64,000 bases of DNA, taken from assembly GCA_002437415.1 (NCBI GenBank), contig DJPL01000042.1, positions 95,436 to 159,435 of the forward strand, written 5' to 3'. The notes under the pieces were generated by a model, which worked only from the letters and a program-made list of their open reading frames with translations, ran no database searches and was not told where the DNA came from. The position numbers and the translations under genes are program-made. The stretch is from Ruminococcaceae bacterium UBA6413 (GTDB lineage: Bacteria; Bacillota; Clostridia; Oscillospirales; Ruminococcaceae). Below, one piece after another: positions 27,824 to 38,024 of this stretch (positions are counted from its first letter, which is position 1; every line of letters begins with the position of its first letter).

Positions 27824-29620
27824 TTGATATTGAAAAACGATATGTCCGCCGAGTACCTTAAGTCGCTTACTCCCGAACAGCGTAAAAAGCTGTGTTCGGA
27901 AATAAGACAGCTTCTTGTAAAGACGGTAACGGTAAACGGCGGTCATCTTGCGTCCAATCTCGGAACGGTCGAGCTGACAGTAGCAATGCACACTGTTTTC
28001 GATTCTCCGAGGGATAAATTTGTTTTTGACGTGGGACACCAGTCCTACACTCATAAGATAATAACAGGCAGAGCAGGAAAAATGAATACACTGCGCTGTG
28101 AGGGCGGACTTTCGGGCTTCCCTAAAGCCGAGGAGTCTGAGCACGACGCTTTTATCGGCGGTCACAGCAGTATTTCTATTTCTGCGGCGCTCGGAATTGC
28201 TAAGGGTATGCAGTTAAACGGCGACGACCACAGTGTTGTTGCTGTTATCGGTGACGGCGCGTTTACGGGCGGCGAAGCATACGAGGGTATGAACAACGCA
28301 GGTAAAAGCGACTGCAATCTTATAGTCGTGCTCAACGACAATGAGATGTCGATATCCAAAAATACCGGTGCGCTGGCGCTGTATCTTGCACAGATACGGT
28401 CAACAAGAAAATATTACAGCACAAAGACCTCTGTAAAGAAAGTGCTCGATAAAACCCCTATAATAGGCAAGGGGCTCGGTAAGGCGGCAAAAGGCACAAA
28501 GCAGCTGCTGAAATACGCAATTTACCACTCAAATCTGTTTGAGAATTTCGGCTTCAAATATCTCGGTCCTATCGACGGACATAATCTTGATGAGCTTACA
28601 GAGGCGCTGATGGTCGCAAAAATGATGCACAAGCCGTGCCTTGTTCATATTTACACGAAAAAAGGAAAGGGATACGCGCCTGCCGAGGACAATTCGGGTG
28701 AATATCACGGACTTCCGCCCAAAAACCAATGCGCGGGTGACGGCGAGTGCTTTACCGAAGCGTTTGGAAAGACGCTTCTTTCGCTTGCCGAAAAGGATAA
28801 GAATATATGCGCCGTAACTGCGGCAATGAAGTACGGAACAGGACTTCAGCACTTTTCCAAGGCGTTCCGCGAGCGCTTTTTCGATGTCGGGATAGCTGAG
28901 CAGCACGCAGTGACATTCTGTGCGGGTCTTGCAAGTCAGGGAAAGCTGCCTGTGTTTGCTGTCTACTCTTCGTTTTTACAACGCTCTTACGACCAGCTGA
29001 TACACGACTGTGCCATTGAGAACCGACATATAGTGCTCGGAGTTGACAGAGCGGGCTTTGTTGGTGAGGACGGAGAAACTCATCACGGACTGTTTGATGT
29101 TGCCATGCTGTCGACCGTTCCTACCGCAACGATCTATTCACCGAGCGATACAGCCGAGCTTTCGGTATGTCTTGAACACGCACTGTACAGCGATACAGGT
29201 ATATCGGCAGTAAGATATCCGAGAGGCTGTGAGCTTTCGCATTCCGATACCGTGAGTTACTGTGATTATAAATATTACTGTGACAACAAGAAAAAGCTTA
29301 TCTTCACATACGGCAGGATAAGCGCATATGCAAAAGAGCTTGGCGACATTGCCGATATATTGCAGGCATTGAAAATATATCCGATATCCGATGAGATCAT
29401 TGAAATATGTCTTAAATACGATGAGATATACGCCTTTGAAGAGGGCGAAAAAGAGGGCGGAGCAACTCAGAAGCTGTGTACCGCTTTAGCTCTTGCGGGA
29501 TATAAGGGTAAGTTTACAATAACCGCTGTTGACGGATTTATCCGCCATGCAAGCGTTACGGCACAGCTTCATAACGCGAAGCTTGATACCGACTCCATGA
29601 GAGAGATCGTAGGAGGATAA
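27824..29620 (+). CDS. dxs: 1-deoxy-D-xylulose-5-phosphate synthase Dxs
   Basis: A 598-residue thiamine-diphosphate enzyme that condenses pyruvate and glyceraldehyde 3-phosphate, the first MEP step. The N-terminal GGHLASNLGTVELTVA, DVGHQSYTHKI, ThDP motif GDGAFTGGEAYEGMNNAG, catalytic Glu in GIAEQHAVT, and DRAGFVGEDGETHHG are all present. The protein is slightly shorter than the usual 620 residues. A TTG start is preceded by a weak CAGGTG ribosome site; a second in-frame start is the Met at residue 7. Confidence 0.95.
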   Translation: MILKNDMSAEYLKSLTPEQRKKLCSEIRQLLVKTVTVNGGHLASNLGTVELTVAMHTVFDSPRDKFVFDVGHQSYTHKIITGRAGKMNTLRCEGGLSGFPKAEESEHDAFIGGHSSISISAALGIAKGMQLNGDDHSVVAVIGDGAFTGGEAYEGMNNAGKSDCNLIVVLNDNEMSISKNTGALALYLAQIRSTRKYYSTKTSVKKVLDKTPIIGKGLGKAAKGTKQLLKYAIYHSNLFENFGFKYLGPIDGHNLDELTEALMVAKMMHKPCLVHIYTKKGKGYAPAEDNSGEYHGLPPKNQCAGDGECFTEAFGKTLLSLAEKDKNICAVTAAMKYGTGLQHFSKAFRERFFDVGIAEQHAVTFCAGLASQGKLPVFAVYSSFLQRSYDQLIHDCAIENRHIVLGVDRAGFVGEDGETHHGLFDVAMLSTVPTATIYSPSDTAELSVCLEHALYSDTGISAVRYPRGCELSHSDTVSYCDYKYYCDNKKKLIFTYGRISAYAKELGDIADILQALKIYPISDEIIEICLKYDEIYAFEEGEKEGGATQKLCTALALAGYKGKFTITAVDGFIRHASVTAQLHNAKLDTDSMREIVGG

Positions 29621-29621
29621 T

Positions 29622-30365
29622 ATGCCGAAAAGACTGGATGTTTATCTTTCCGATAACAATATTGTAAAAAGCCGTAGCCTTGCCGCTTCTCTGATAAAGC
29701 AGGGAAGCGTTGAGGTAAACGGCAGGATATGCACAAAGCCCTCTTATGCCGTAAACGACAGCGATAATGTAAAAATAATCGGCGAACTGCCCAAATACGT
29801 CGGCAGAGGCGGGCTGAAGCTTGAAAAGGCGTTAGCTTACTACAGACTGCATCTTGACGGCGCTGTATGTATCGATATAGGCGCGTCTACAGGCGGGTTT
29901 ACCGACTGTATGATCCAGAACGGCGCAGAAAAGGTTTACTCTGTAGATGTCGGCACCGATCAGCTCGATGAAAAGCTCAGAAACGACAGCAGAGTTATTT
30001 CTATGGAAAAGACAGATATAAGAAGCTGTGTCGGAGAATTGCCATGGGTCAACTTTATCAGTATTGACGTATCGTTCATATCGCTGAAATTGGTGCTCCC
30101 GTCCGCGTTTGCGCTTCTTAAAGACGGCGGCGAGTGCGTTGCGCTTATAAAACCGCAATTTGAAGCGGGAAAAGCACATTTGAGCAAAAACGGTATCGTG
30201 CGTGATACAAAGGTACATAAAAAGGTCTGTGACGAGATCGCGGAATTTGCATCTGCCGTGGGCTTTGAACGCGGTGAGATCATAACATCGCCGATAACAG
30301 GCGGTGACGGCAATACCGAATATCTTATATATTTAAAACGACCGAAGGCGGGTGATAAGCTTTGA
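29622..30365 (+). CDS. tlyA: TlyA family rRNA methyltransferase/hemolysin
   Basis: A 247-residue protein with an N-terminal S4 RNA-binding domain (RLDVYLSDNNIVKSRSLAASLIKQGSVEVNG) and an FtsJ-like methyltransferase domain with DIGASTGGFTDCMIQNGA. Mycobacterial TlyA 2'-O-methylates 16S and 23S rRNA; the exact target here is unknown. It starts one base after dxs with a GGAGG site and overlaps nadK by 4 bases. The tlyA-nadK-argR-recN order is widely conserved in Firmicutes. Confidence 0.92.
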   Translation: MPKRLDVYLSDNNIVKSRSLAASLIKQGSVEVNGRICTKPSYAVNDSDNVKIIGELPKYVGRGGLKLEKALAYYRLHLDGAVCIDIGASTGGFTDCMIQNGAEKVYSVDVGTDQLDEKLRNDSRVISMEKTDIRSCVGELPWVNFISIDVSFISLKLVLPSAFALLKDGGECVALIKPQFEAGKAHLSKNGIVRDTKVHKKVCDEIAEFASAVGFERGEIITSPITGGDGNTEYLIYLKRPKAGDKL

Positions 30366-31207
30366 AAGTAATGATATGTGCAAACCTAGATAAGGAGAGA
30401 AGCCGTAAAGCGGCTCTTGATGCCTGCTCAAAGCTTATCGACATAGGCTTTCAGCCGCTTATTGAAAAGCAATATGAAAGCGCTATAGGGTTTGACAAAG
30501 CGTTTTATTCCGAAACGGACAAGCTTATCAACGAGTGCGATATGTTTATGACTATCGGCGGTGACGGAACTATCCTCAAGTGGGGACAGAAGGCAGCAGT
30601 CTGCGGAAAGCCGCTTCTCGGAATAAACACGGGACGGCTCGGCTTTATGACTTCTATTGAAAGCGATGAGCTTGAAACGCTCGAACGGCTGAGAACAGGT
30701 AACTACAGCATAAGCCGAAGAATGCTGCTTGATATAGAGTATGAGGGTAAGGGTAATTTCAGCGCAATAAACGATGTCGTATTCAATAAATGCCGTTATT
30801 CAAAGCTCCCTGAGTTTATCGTATCGGTAGAAGAGTACGAGGTCACGAAGATAAGGGCAGACGGTATAATTTTCAGTACACCGGCAGGCTCTACAGCCTA
30901 CTCGCTGTCTGCGGGCGGTCCTATAATATCGCCCGATGCGCAGTGCATTGAATTTACACCGCTGTGCGCACATTCACTTTTCGGACGGCCTATGATATTT
31001 TCATCGGACTCGGAGATAACGGTACGGTTTTCCGCGTACGAAAACAGCGGAGTATCGCTGAGTATCGACGGAAACGATGATATGGACTTCAACGAGGGCG
31101 AAACAATAAAGATAAGACGCTCAAAGCAGGAGCTTTCACTTATTGATATAAACGGAAGCAGTTTTTACAAGGCTGTTCATAACAAGCTTATGCGTCCGCT
31201 GAAATGA
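30362..31207 (+). CDS. nadK: NAD kinase
   Basis: A 281-residue ATP:NAD phosphotransferase making NADP. Motifs: MTIGGDGTILKW, INTGRLGFMT, and TKIRADGIIFSTPAGSTAYSLSAGGPI. It starts with a TTG overlapping the tlyA stop (TTGA) and is translationally coupled. Full length. Confidence 0.95.
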   Translation: MKVMICANLDKERSRKAALDACSKLIDIGFQPLIEKQYESAIGFDKAFYSETDKLINECDMFMTIGGDGTILKWGQKAAVCGKPLLGINTGRLGFMTSIESDELETLERLRTGNYSISRRMLLDIEYEGKGNFSAINDVVFNKCRYSKLPEFIVSVEEYEVTKIRADGIIFSTPAGSTAYSLSAGGPIISPDAQCIEFTPLCAHSLFGRPMIFSSDSEITVRFSAYENSGVSLSIDGNDDMDFNEGETIKIRRSKQELSLIDINGSSFYKAVHNKLMRPLK

Positions 31208-31226
31208 TAGACAGAGGGGTGATATT

Positions 31227-31664
31227 GTGAAAAAGAAAAGACAGGCTGAGATATTGAGGATAATATCCACAAACGAGGTCGAAACGCAGGAGATGCTTCT
31301 CAATCTGCTCCGTGAGCGCGGCTATGACGTTACACAGGCTACCGTTTCGCGTGACATAAACGAGATGAACATCGAAAAAACTGTGTCGGCAAACGGTGTG
31401 AACTGCTATGCCAAAGCCGAAAAAATACATACAGTAAAGTTCCACAATATCATTTCGGAAGCCGTTGTCAGCATTGACTATGCAATGAATATGGTTTCGA
31501 TAAAGTGTCACAGCGGTCTTGCAAATGCGGCGTGCGCAGGACTTGATATGATGAATTTGTCATATGTTGTCGGCACTATCGCAGGCGATGATACTATTTT
31601 TGTGCTGACGCGCACAGAGAGTGATGCAAGAATGCTCACGCGTCATCTTAAAGAATTACTTTAA
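31227..31664 (+). CDS. argR: arginine repressor ArgR/AhrC
   Basis: A 145-residue hexameric regulator. The N-terminal winged helix includes TQEMLLNLLRERGYDVTQATVSRDINEMNIEK; the C-terminal oligomerisation and arginine-binding domain shows GTIAGDDTIFVL. It normally represses arginine synthesis and activates catabolism, and in Clostridia this copy is always next to recN. The start is GTG at 31227 with an AGAGGGG site upstream. Confidence 0.94.
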   Translation: MKKKRQAEILRIISTNEVETQEMLLNLLRERGYDVTQATVSRDINEMNIEKTVSANGVNCYAKAEKIHTVKFHNIISEAVVSIDYAMNMVSIKCHSGLANAACAGLDMMNLSYVVGTIAGDDTIFVLTRTESDARMLTRHLKELL

Positions 31665-31683
31665 TGTAAAGGAGGTCGGCGTT

Positions 31684-33354
31684 TTGCTAAGAGAATTGTC
31701 TATTGAAAATCTTGCGGTCATAGAAAAGGCGTCGATCGCCTTTGACGACAAGCTGAACGTATTTACAGGCGAAACAGGCGCAGGTAAGAGTATACTTATA
31801 GGCGGCATAAACGCTATTCTGGGCGGCAGAGTAAGCAAGGATATCGTTAGAGCGGGAGCGGATAAGGCGGTCGTAACAGGTCTTTTTGACGACCTGCCGC
31901 AGACTGTCGTCGACAAGCTTTCCGAAAACGGCTTTTCTGCCGAGGACGAGCTTTTATTACAGCGTGATATACATTCGGACGGAAAAAGCACCGCCAGAAT
32001 AAACGGCAGAGCTACAACTGTTTCTATACTTCGCGATATAGCTTCTGAGCTTATAGATATACACGGTCAGCACGATAACCGTCTTATTATGGACGGCGAT
32101 AATCAGCGGGAAATTCTCGATAATTACGGCAGAAACGGCGAACTGCTCAAGGAGTACGGCACGGCATTCAAGGAGTTCTCCGCGCTGTCGCGTAAGATAA
32201 AAGAGGTAAGCCGCAAAAAGACCGAGTCGCTTGAAAAGGCGGAGCTGCTGAGAGAACGCCTTGAAGAGCTAGACAGGTACAATTTCTCCGCAGATGAAGA
32301 AGAAACTACAAAGCAAAAGCTTGAACAGTTACGCAATGCGGAATATATAAGCGAAAATCTGTACAACGCACAGGCGGCAATATCGGGTGATGATGATACC
32401 GATGGTGCATATTCACTGCTTGAGCGCTGTCGCGACAATATTTCGTCGCTGGGCGACACTATGCCTGAGCTTGAAAAGCTTTCGGAAAGAATATCCGATA
32501 TGCTGATTGATCTTGAGGATATCAGAGAAGAGATAGCACAGCGTATACCCGATGACGATGAAGATACGGCAGGTATGCTGGGCGTTTACGAAGAGCGGCT
32601 CAGCGTTATCCTAAGGCTTCGCAGAAAGTACGGAGCGGAGCTTTCCGAAATACTCGAAAACGCGGAAAAATGGCGCACGGAGCTTTATGAGATAGACAAC
32701 GGCGACGATATAATCGATGAGCTTACCGAGAAGAAAAAGGAAGCGGGAGAAAAGGTAAAGCGTCTGGCGACAGAGCTTACAAACAGCAGAAAAAAGGCGG
32801 CTGACGGGCTCGCAAAACGCATTTCGTCAGAGCTTGCTTTTCTTGATATGCCCGATATAAGGCTTGTGTTTGATATAACGCAGGACAAGGTCACACTGAG
32901 CGGTATGGATAAGGTCGAGATGCTTATATCCGTTAATAAGGGCGAGGAGCTTAAGGCTATGAGTAAAATAGCGTCGGGCGGCGAGCTGTCGCGAATTATG
33001 CTTGCCATAAAGAATGTGCTTGCCGATACCGATAAGCTTCACACTATGATATTTGACGAGATAGATACGGGTATCAGCGGCAGAGCGGCTACCAAGGTCG
33101 GCATAAAGCTTCACGAGGCGGCGAAGAACCGACAGATACTGTGCGTCACACATCTTGCACAGATAGCGGCTATGGCTGATACACAGCTTCTTATAAAGAA
33201 AACAAGCGATGATAAGCGTACATACACAGCGGTAACAAAGCTTGATTTTGACGGCAGAAAGCACGAGATAGCAAGGATCATTTCGGGTGACGAAAACGAC
33301 CCGATATCGCTTGAAAATGCGGAAATGCTACTGACAAGGAAAAACGAAGCATAA
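31684..33354 (+). CDS. recN: DNA repair protein RecN
   Basis: A 556-residue SMC-like ATPase acting early in double-strand break repair. It has Walker A FTGETGAGKSILI, a long coiled-coil middle (about 150-370), the ABC signature IASGGELSRIMLA and Walker B MIFDEIDTGISGRAA. The TTG start at 31684 is preferred because AAAGGAGG lies 8 bases upstream and the protein then begins LRELSIENLAVIE as in homologues; the frame opens 21 codons earlier inside argR. Last gene of the operon. Confidence 0.95.
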   Translation: MLRELSIENLAVIEKASIAFDDKLNVFTGETGAGKSILIGGINAILGGRVSKDIVRAGADKAVVTGLFDDLPQTVVDKLSENGFSAEDELLLQRDIHSDGKSTARINGRATTVSILRDIASELIDIHGQHDNRLIMDGDNQREILDNYGRNGELLKEYGTAFKEFSALSRKIKEVSRKKTESLEKAELLRERLEELDRYNFSADEEETTKQKLEQLRNAEYISENLYNAQAAISGDDDTDGAYSLLERCRDNISSLGDTMPELEKLSERISDMLIDLEDIREEIAQRIPDDDEDTAGMLGVYEERLSVILRLRRKYGAELSEILENAEKWRTELYEIDNGDDIIDELTEKKKEAGEKVKRLATELTNSRKKAADGLAKRISSELAFLDMPDIRLVFDITQDKVTLSGMDKVEMLISVNKGEELKAMSKIASGGELSRIMLAIKNVLADTDKLHTMIFDEIDTGISGRAATKVGIKLHEAAKNRQILCVTHLAQIAAMADTQLLIKKTSDDKRTYTAVTKLDFDGRKHEIARIISGDENDPISLENAEMLLTRKNEA

Positions 33355-33366
33355 AAATTATATACA

Positions 33367-33404
33367 CAGTCCGGGAAGAGCGAAACTTCCCGGGCTGTTT
33401 TTTT
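33367..33404 (+). terminator. intrinsic terminator after recN
   Basis: CAGTCCGGGAAG, 7-base loop, CTTCCCGGGCTG (12 bp, one G-U), then seven T. It separates the housekeeping operon from spoIIGA-sigE. Confidence 0.95.
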
Positions 33405-33446
33405 ATATCCGTACACAAACCGACACTTTTTTCCACGCCTTTGTCC

Positions 33447-33452
33447 TATAAT
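33447..33452 (+). promoter_or_regulatory. possible -10 of the spoIIGA-sigE promoter
   Basis: A perfect TATAAT lies 17 bases before the spoIIGA start, with no recognisable -35 at 16-18 bases. That pattern is known for Spo0A-activated sigma-A promoters of the spoIIG operon in Bacillus. A partial Spo0A-box-like sequence (reverse of TGTCGG) is near 33420. Speculative. Confidence 0.35.
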
Positions 33453-33469
33453 AAACGAGGGGCTTGGAA

Positions 33470-34324
33470 ATGGTAATTTATCTTGATGTACTTATACTGA
33501 TAAATCTGTACGTTACATATTTTCAGATACTTGCGGTATCAATTTTTATTCACCGCAAGGTCATATGGTACAGAAAGCTGATATCCGCGGGAATAGGCGG
33601 TGCGGCATCTCTTAGCATATTCATACCGCAGGATATGGTCATCACGCTTACGATGCTTAAAATAGTGCTGTGCTTTATTATAGCGCTGACTGCGTTCGGA
33701 TACGGCGGATTTTTGAAGTATATGAAGAGTGTTTTGTTTTTGCTGTTCGTTAATTTCCTGTTTTCTGGATTGATGCTGTGCGTATGGCTGTTTGCCGCTC
33801 CGATGAAGATGCTCTTCATAAACGGTACCGTGTATTTCGGAATAGATACAATGACAGTTATTTTGTGTACCTGTGCCGCTTATACGGTAATGAGGATAAT
33901 TAGACTGATACTTGACAAAAACGGCAAAACCGATAAGAAATATACCGTTGAAATACATAACAACGGAAAGCAGTGCACACTGTCAGCACTTGCCGACAGC
34001 GGAAACGGACTTGTTGACTGCTTCAGCGGGCTTCCCGTCATAGTATGCAGGCGTGACATATGTGCCGATATTTCGCCGCCTGCCGTTGCGGCTATAGACG
34101 GCAGTAAGGATTTGTCGGAGCTGTGCACGGAAATGATAAAGGGCGTGCGTGTTATGCCGTTTTCTACGGTCGGCAAGGACGGACTTATCTGTACATTCAG
34201 AGCCGACAGCGTTGTCGTAAATGATGAAATGCAGGAAAAGTATCCTGTGAATGCCCTTATCGGTGTGGTAATAGGCGGAAAACAGGAGTATGAGGCAATA
34301 TTCAATCCGAAAATACTTGTGTGA
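33470..34324 (+). CDS. spoIIGA: sporulation sigma-E processing peptidase SpoIIGA
   Basis: A 284-residue membrane protease that cleaves the pro-sequence of sigma-E in the mother cell. The N-terminal half contains about five membrane helices (starting [18 protein letters not shown]); the C-terminal half is an aspartic protease domain with the catalytic ADSGNGLVD motif. ATG at 33470 is 8 bases after GAGGGG; a TTG two codons earlier is too close. sigE follows 11 bases later, the classical spoIIG operon. Confidence 0.95.
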   Translation: MVIYLDVLILINLYVTYFQILAVSIFIHRKVIWYRKLISAGIGGAASLSIFIPQDMVITLTMLKIVLCFIIALTAFGYGGFLKYMKSVLFLLFVNFLFSGLMLCVWLFAAPMKMLFINGTVYFGIDTMTVILCTCAAYTVMRIIRLILDKNGKTDKKYTVEIHNNGKQCTLSALADSGNGLVDCFSGLPVIVCRRDICADISPPAVAAIDGSKDLSELCTEMIKGVRVMPFSTVGKDGLICTFRADSVVVNDEMQEKYPVNALIGVVIGGKQEYEAIFNPKILV

Positions 34325-34335
34325 GGTGTTTTAGT

Positions 34336-35055
34336 ATGCTGAAAGTAATAGAGATCATCAGCGGGCTGATACAAAAGCTGCATATGTCCGCTGTGGGAAA
34401 ATGTGAGATAGACTACATAAACGGTGCAGAAACCTTACCGCCGCCACTGTCAAGAGAAGAAGAAGCAAAAACGCTTGCTATGTTTGAAAATGATTTTGAA
34501 AAGGCGAGAGAAACGCTTATTGTTCATAACCTGCGGCTTGTTGTGTACATAGCCAAGAAGTTTGAGAGTACGGGTATCGGCATTGAGGATCTTATATCTA
34601 TCGGCACTATCGGGCTTATAAAAGCGGTAAATACATTCAGCGTCGAGAAAAATATTAAGCTTGCGACCTATGCTTCACGCTGTATCGAAAACGAGATACT
34701 TATGTATCTCAGAAAGACCAATCAGCAGAAGCTCGAGGTGTCTATAGACGAGCCGCTGAATGTCGACTGGGACGGAAACGAATTGCTTTTGTCGGATATT
34801 CTCGGCACTGATGATGATACGGTAAGTGTCAATATAGAAAGCGAAGCGGAAAAGCGCGTATTGCTTGAAGCGGTAGAAAAGCTTGACGAAAGGGAAAAGC
34901 TTATCATGGAGCTGCGTTTCGGGCTGAACAACCGCCCCGAAAAAACACAAAAGGAGGTCGCCGATATGATCGGGATCTCCCAGAGTTATATTTCACGCCT
35001 TGAAAAGCGTATTATAAAGCGGCTTAAAAAGGATATGGAAAGCCTGTGCAGTTAG
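34336..35055 (+). CDS. sigE: RNA polymerase sporulation sigma factor SigE
   Basis: A 239-residue sigma factor for the mother-cell programme, the same length as Bacillus SigE. The N-terminal pro-sequence (about 1-30, hydrophobic/basic) would be removed by SpoIIGA; then [10 protein letters not shown], the core-binding [17 protein letters not shown] and region 4 helix-turn-helix [25 protein letters not shown] at 34336 has GAGGTG 7 bases upstream. Its TAG stop overlaps the stop of the convergent flavoprotein gene, and no terminator lies between them. Confidence 0.96.
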   Translation: MLKVIEIISGLIQKLHMSAVGKCEIDYINGAETLPPPLSREEEAKTLAMFENDFEKARETLIVHNLRLVVYIAKKFESTGIGIEDLISIGTIGLIKAVNTFSVEKNIKLATYASRCIENEILMYLRKTNQQKLEVSIDEPLNVDWDGNELLLSDILGTDDDTVSVNIESEAEKRVLLEAVEKLDEREKLIMELRFGLNNRPEKTQKEVADMIGISQSYISRLEKRIIKRLKKDMESLCS

Positions 35056-36656
35056 CGCTTTGTAAAATCTCTGCCGAGCACAGCCATAGCGCATCTCAGA
35101 CCGTCCATAGCGGCGGTGACAATGCCGCCGGCATATCCCGCACCCTCGCCGCAAGGGTATAAGCCTTTCACGCTGACCGATGAAAGCGTGTTATCCCTTA
35201 CTATGCGGACAGGTGACGAGCTTCTGGTTTCAGGTCCTGTCATAACGGCGTCGGGCAAGCCAAAACAGCTTATTTTCTTTGCAAACTGCGGTAAAGCATA
35301 TCGCAGTGCATCGCATACAAAGTCCGGCAGATATTCATCGGGCAGTGCAAATGCTGTACCTATAGGATATGTCGGGGTCACATTGCCGAATTTATCGGAA
35401 GTATGTTTATCGAGAAAGTCGCCTACCAGGGCTACAGGTGCTTTATAATTGCCGCCTGCCGCCTTGTAAGCGGCTTTTTCTATTTTTCGTTGCAGCTCTA
35501 TCCCGCCCATAATATCGTCTTTGTCAAAATCATCGGGCGTAATTCCGACAAGAACGGCGCTGTTCGCGTTTTCGCCGTTTCTTGCATAATAGCTCATACC
35601 ATTGGTCACTATCGTTTCTTCTTCCGAAGAAGAAGCCGTAACCACACCGCCCGGGCACATACAGAATGTATAAATGCCTCTGCCTGTTTCATCGTGCACG
35701 GAAAGCTTGTAGTCCGCGGCAGGAAGAGCAGGGTGTCCGCTCATATCGCCGTACATACTGCGGTCAAGGTCGCGCTGCCTGTGCTCAATTCGGACACCGA
35801 CCGAGAAGTTTTTTGCCTGCATAGTCACGTTGCGATTTTTCAGCATATAGAATACATCTCTCGCACTGTGACCTATGGCAAGTATCGCTTTATCGGTTTC
35901 TACAGTACATTCTGCGCCGTCTTTTTCATATGTCACCGATTTTACCCTGTTGTTTTCGGTATCATATCCCGTAAATTTTGCCCCGAATATTACCTCGCCA
36001 CCGAGGGAAATGATATCATTTCTGATACTCTTGACCGTTTCCGACAGCTTATCCGTTCCTATATGCGGCTTTGCGTCATATATTATTTCTTCGGGTGCAC
36101 CGTGACGTACAAGCTCTTCAAACACGATCCGCGATAACGGGTCATTGACACCTGTATTCAGCTTACCGTCGGAAAATGTGCCTGCGCCGCCCTCACCGAA
36201 TTGTACGTTACACTCCGTATCAAGTATACCTTTCTCCCAGAATAAGCGCACCTTCTCCTTGCGGCTGTCTACATCAAGACCGCGCTCAAGAACTATCGGT
36301 CGTACGCCGCACTGAGCAAGATACAGCGCCGCAAACATTCCCGCAGGTCCGAAGCCGATTATCACAGGGCGCTTTGACAGCGTTGCTTTTTTGGGAAGAG
36401 AATACGGTACTTCTTTATACAGTGATATATTTTTGTTGCCTGTATTCTTTCTGATTATGCTGTTTTCGTTATCACAGGAAAACGCCACGGCATAGACGAA
36501 GTGGATATCATCCTTATGCCGTGCATCAACGGATCTTTTTATTATTTTCAGCTCAGAAGCTTTAAGCCGTACCGATTTGATCTTTTTGTTTATAAATGCC
36601 GCTATATCATCATTTGTGTGTTCAAGCGGCATTTTTATATTGCTGTATTTTATCAT
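35052..36656 (-). CDS. uncharacterised FAD-dependent dehydrogenase (COG2509-like)
   Basis: A 534-residue flavoprotein. After an N-terminal extension (about 1-95, with basic [14 protein letters not shown]) comes the Rossmann FAD motif [18 protein letters not shown] followed by VLERG, then [16 protein letters not shown], and a C-terminal FAD contact [20 protein letters not shown]. The reaction is not known; family members are conserved in anaerobes. The ATG at 36656 is preferred over the adjacent GTG because GGAG is 6 bases upstream. It lies directly behind a second flavoprotein gene. Confidence 0.85.
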   Translation of the reverse strand: MIKYSNIKMPLEHTNDDIAAFINKKIKSVRLKASELKIIKRSVDARHKDDIHFVYAVAFSCDNENSIIRKNTGNKNISLYKEVPYSLPKKATLSKRPVIIGFGPAGMFAALYLAQCGVRPIVLERGLDVDSRKEKVRLFWEKGILDTECNVQFGEGGAGTFSDGKLNTGVNDPLSRIVFEELVRHGAPEEIIYDAKPHIGTDKLSETVKSIRNDIISLGGEVIFGAKFTGYDTENNRVKSVTYEKDGAECTVETDKAILAIGHSARDVFYMLKNRNVTMQAKNFSVGVRIEHRQRDLDRSMYGDMSGHPALPAADYKLSVHDETGRGIYTFCMCPGGVVTASSSEEETIVTNGMSYYARNGENANSAVLVGITPDDFDKDDIMGGIELQRKIEKAAYKAAGGNYKAPVALVGDFLDKHTSDKFGNVTPTYPIGTAFALPDEYLPDFVCDALRYALPQFAKKISCFGLPDAVMTGPETRSSSPVRIVRDNTLSSVSVKGLYPCGEGAGYAGGIVTAAMDGLRCAMAVLGRDFTKR

Positions 36657-36659
36657 CAC

Positions 36660-37886
36660 TTACTCCGATAAAGATAAACTTGCGTTCATTCCCGCTGTAT
36701 ACCCGCTTTTCCAAGCCCAGTCGAGATTATAGCCGCCGCATTTACCCTGAATATTCAGTATCTCACCGCAGAGATACAAGCCTCTCGCTTTCAGCGATTC
36801 GAGCCTGTCGGAAACCTCACTTGCGGGAATACCGCCGCAGGTTATCTGTGCAAGACTCCAGTCTGATACGCCCTTGATAGGATAACGGCTGTCTTTTGCG
36901 GCAGAGCACAGCATAGATATTTCCTTTGGTGTTATTTCGCCGCAGGTCTTAGTAAAGGCTATACCCGCATTTTTCAGCATAGCCTGTCCTATGCGCTTGT
37001 GATATATGCCGGTCAGAAGCTCCTCACAGGGAAGGGTTGCTCTTATTTCCGCCGAGCTTTTGATTATGCTGTAAAGCTCTTCTTTAGTGAGTGGCGGCGC
37101 GGTATCAAGTGATATTTCGCCTTTATTGACAAGCTTTGCGGCTTTTGCCGACAGATCGAATATGCAGATACCGGATAGTGCACCGTCCGTGAACTGGACT
37201 TCACCCGATTGCCTGTCAATAACCTTGCCGTCTGCAAGCAGAGAAACATCTGCACAAACGCGCAGTCCCTTGACCGATTTTACAAGTCCGATATCGGTTC
37301 TTATCGGAGCCAACGCAGGGTAGAGCTTAGTTACCGAGTGACCGAGCTTTTTACACAGCTCGTATCCGTCACCTGTTGTACCAAGTGACGGTGCGGCTTT
37401 TCCGCCTGCGGCAATTATCACGCGTTTTGCGCTTATTTTAGCATCACCCGATGTCAGCAAAAAGCCGCGCTTTGTCTTTATTATGTCGGTCGCCCGGCAG
37501 TCGCATACCGTGTTGATACCCGCATAGTCGGCGGTAAAGCGCAGTGCGTCAAGCACCGATGTTGCCGCATTGCTGAAAGGATACACTCTGCCTGTATCAT
37601 CGGCTTTGCATATAAGACCGATGGAAGAGAAAAACTCCTCCGAGCTTTCTGTATCACCGCTTATATATGATAACAGCTCGGTGTCGCCGTCATAGTTGTC
37701 TGCTGAAATAGAGCTGTTTGTAAGGTTGCATCGTCCGTTGCCTGTAGACAATATTTTTTTGCCGACTCTCGGCAGCTTTTCAAGTATGGTTATATTGCCG
37801 CAACCGTAGCGCGAAGCGGCAATGCCGGCAACAAGTCCCGATGCACCGCCGCCGATAATAGCTATATCGGTATCAATTGTTTTCAT
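36660..37886 (-). CDS. BaiN/HI0933-family NAD(P)/FAD-dependent oxidoreductase
   Basis: A 408-residue flavoprotein of the HI0933/BaiN group (COG2081). Motifs: AIIGGGASGLVAGIAA, LPRVGKKILSTGNGRCNLTN, IIAAGGKAAPSLGTTGDGYEL, and C-terminal GLYLCGEILNIQGKCGGYNLDWAWKSG. BaiN itself was linked to bile acid metabolism, but most family members have unknown substrates and the name should not be taken as function. The ATG at 37886 is preceded by GGAG. It forms a two-gene operon with the next flavoprotein (3-base gap). Confidence 0.9.
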   Translation of the reverse strand: MKTIDTDIAIIGGGASGLVAGIAASRYGCGNITILEKLPRVGKKILSTGNGRCNLTNSSISADNYDGDTELLSYISGDTESSEEFFSSIGLICKADDTGRVYPFSNAATSVLDALRFTADYAGINTVCDCRATDIIKTKRGFLLTSGDAKISAKRVIIAAGGKAAPSLGTTGDGYELCKKLGHSVTKLYPALAPIRTDIGLVKSVKGLRVCADVSLLADGKVIDRQSGEVQFTDGALSGICIFDLSAKAAKLVNKGEISLDTAPPLTKEELYSIIKSSAEIRATLPCEELLTGIYHKRIGQAMLKNAGIAFTKTCGEITPKEISMLCSAAKDSRYPIKGVSDWSLAQITCGGIPASEVSDRLESLKARGLYLCGEILNIQGKCGGYNLDWAWKSGYTAGMNASLSLSE

Positions 37887-37937
37887 TTCTGCTCCGTTCA
37901 AAGAAGTTAATTAAATTTATAATCGGTTTACATTAAA

Positions 37938-37966
37938 AGTATACCATATTATCGATCGGTAAGCAA
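37938..37966 (-). promoter_or_regulatory. promoter of the two-flavoprotein operon
   Basis: Minus strand TTGCTT (37966-37961), 17-base spacer, TATACT (37943-37938). It is divergent from the marR-ABC exporter operon, whose own plus-strand promoter in this gap is weak. Confidence 0.65.
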
Positions 37967-38024
37967 GAGGTTTGCTCAAATGCGGATCATATGGGAAATT
38001 TGCTTAATGCAGGAGGACATAAAA

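Noticed and set aside
35403..36137. 244-residue plus-strand open frame
   Set aside because: Antisense shadow of the FAD-dependent dehydrogenase gene, which has clear motifs.
37942..37961. Possible MarR operator TACC...GGTA between divergent promoters
   Set aside because: Only four bases of each arm match; too weak to call without a motif model.
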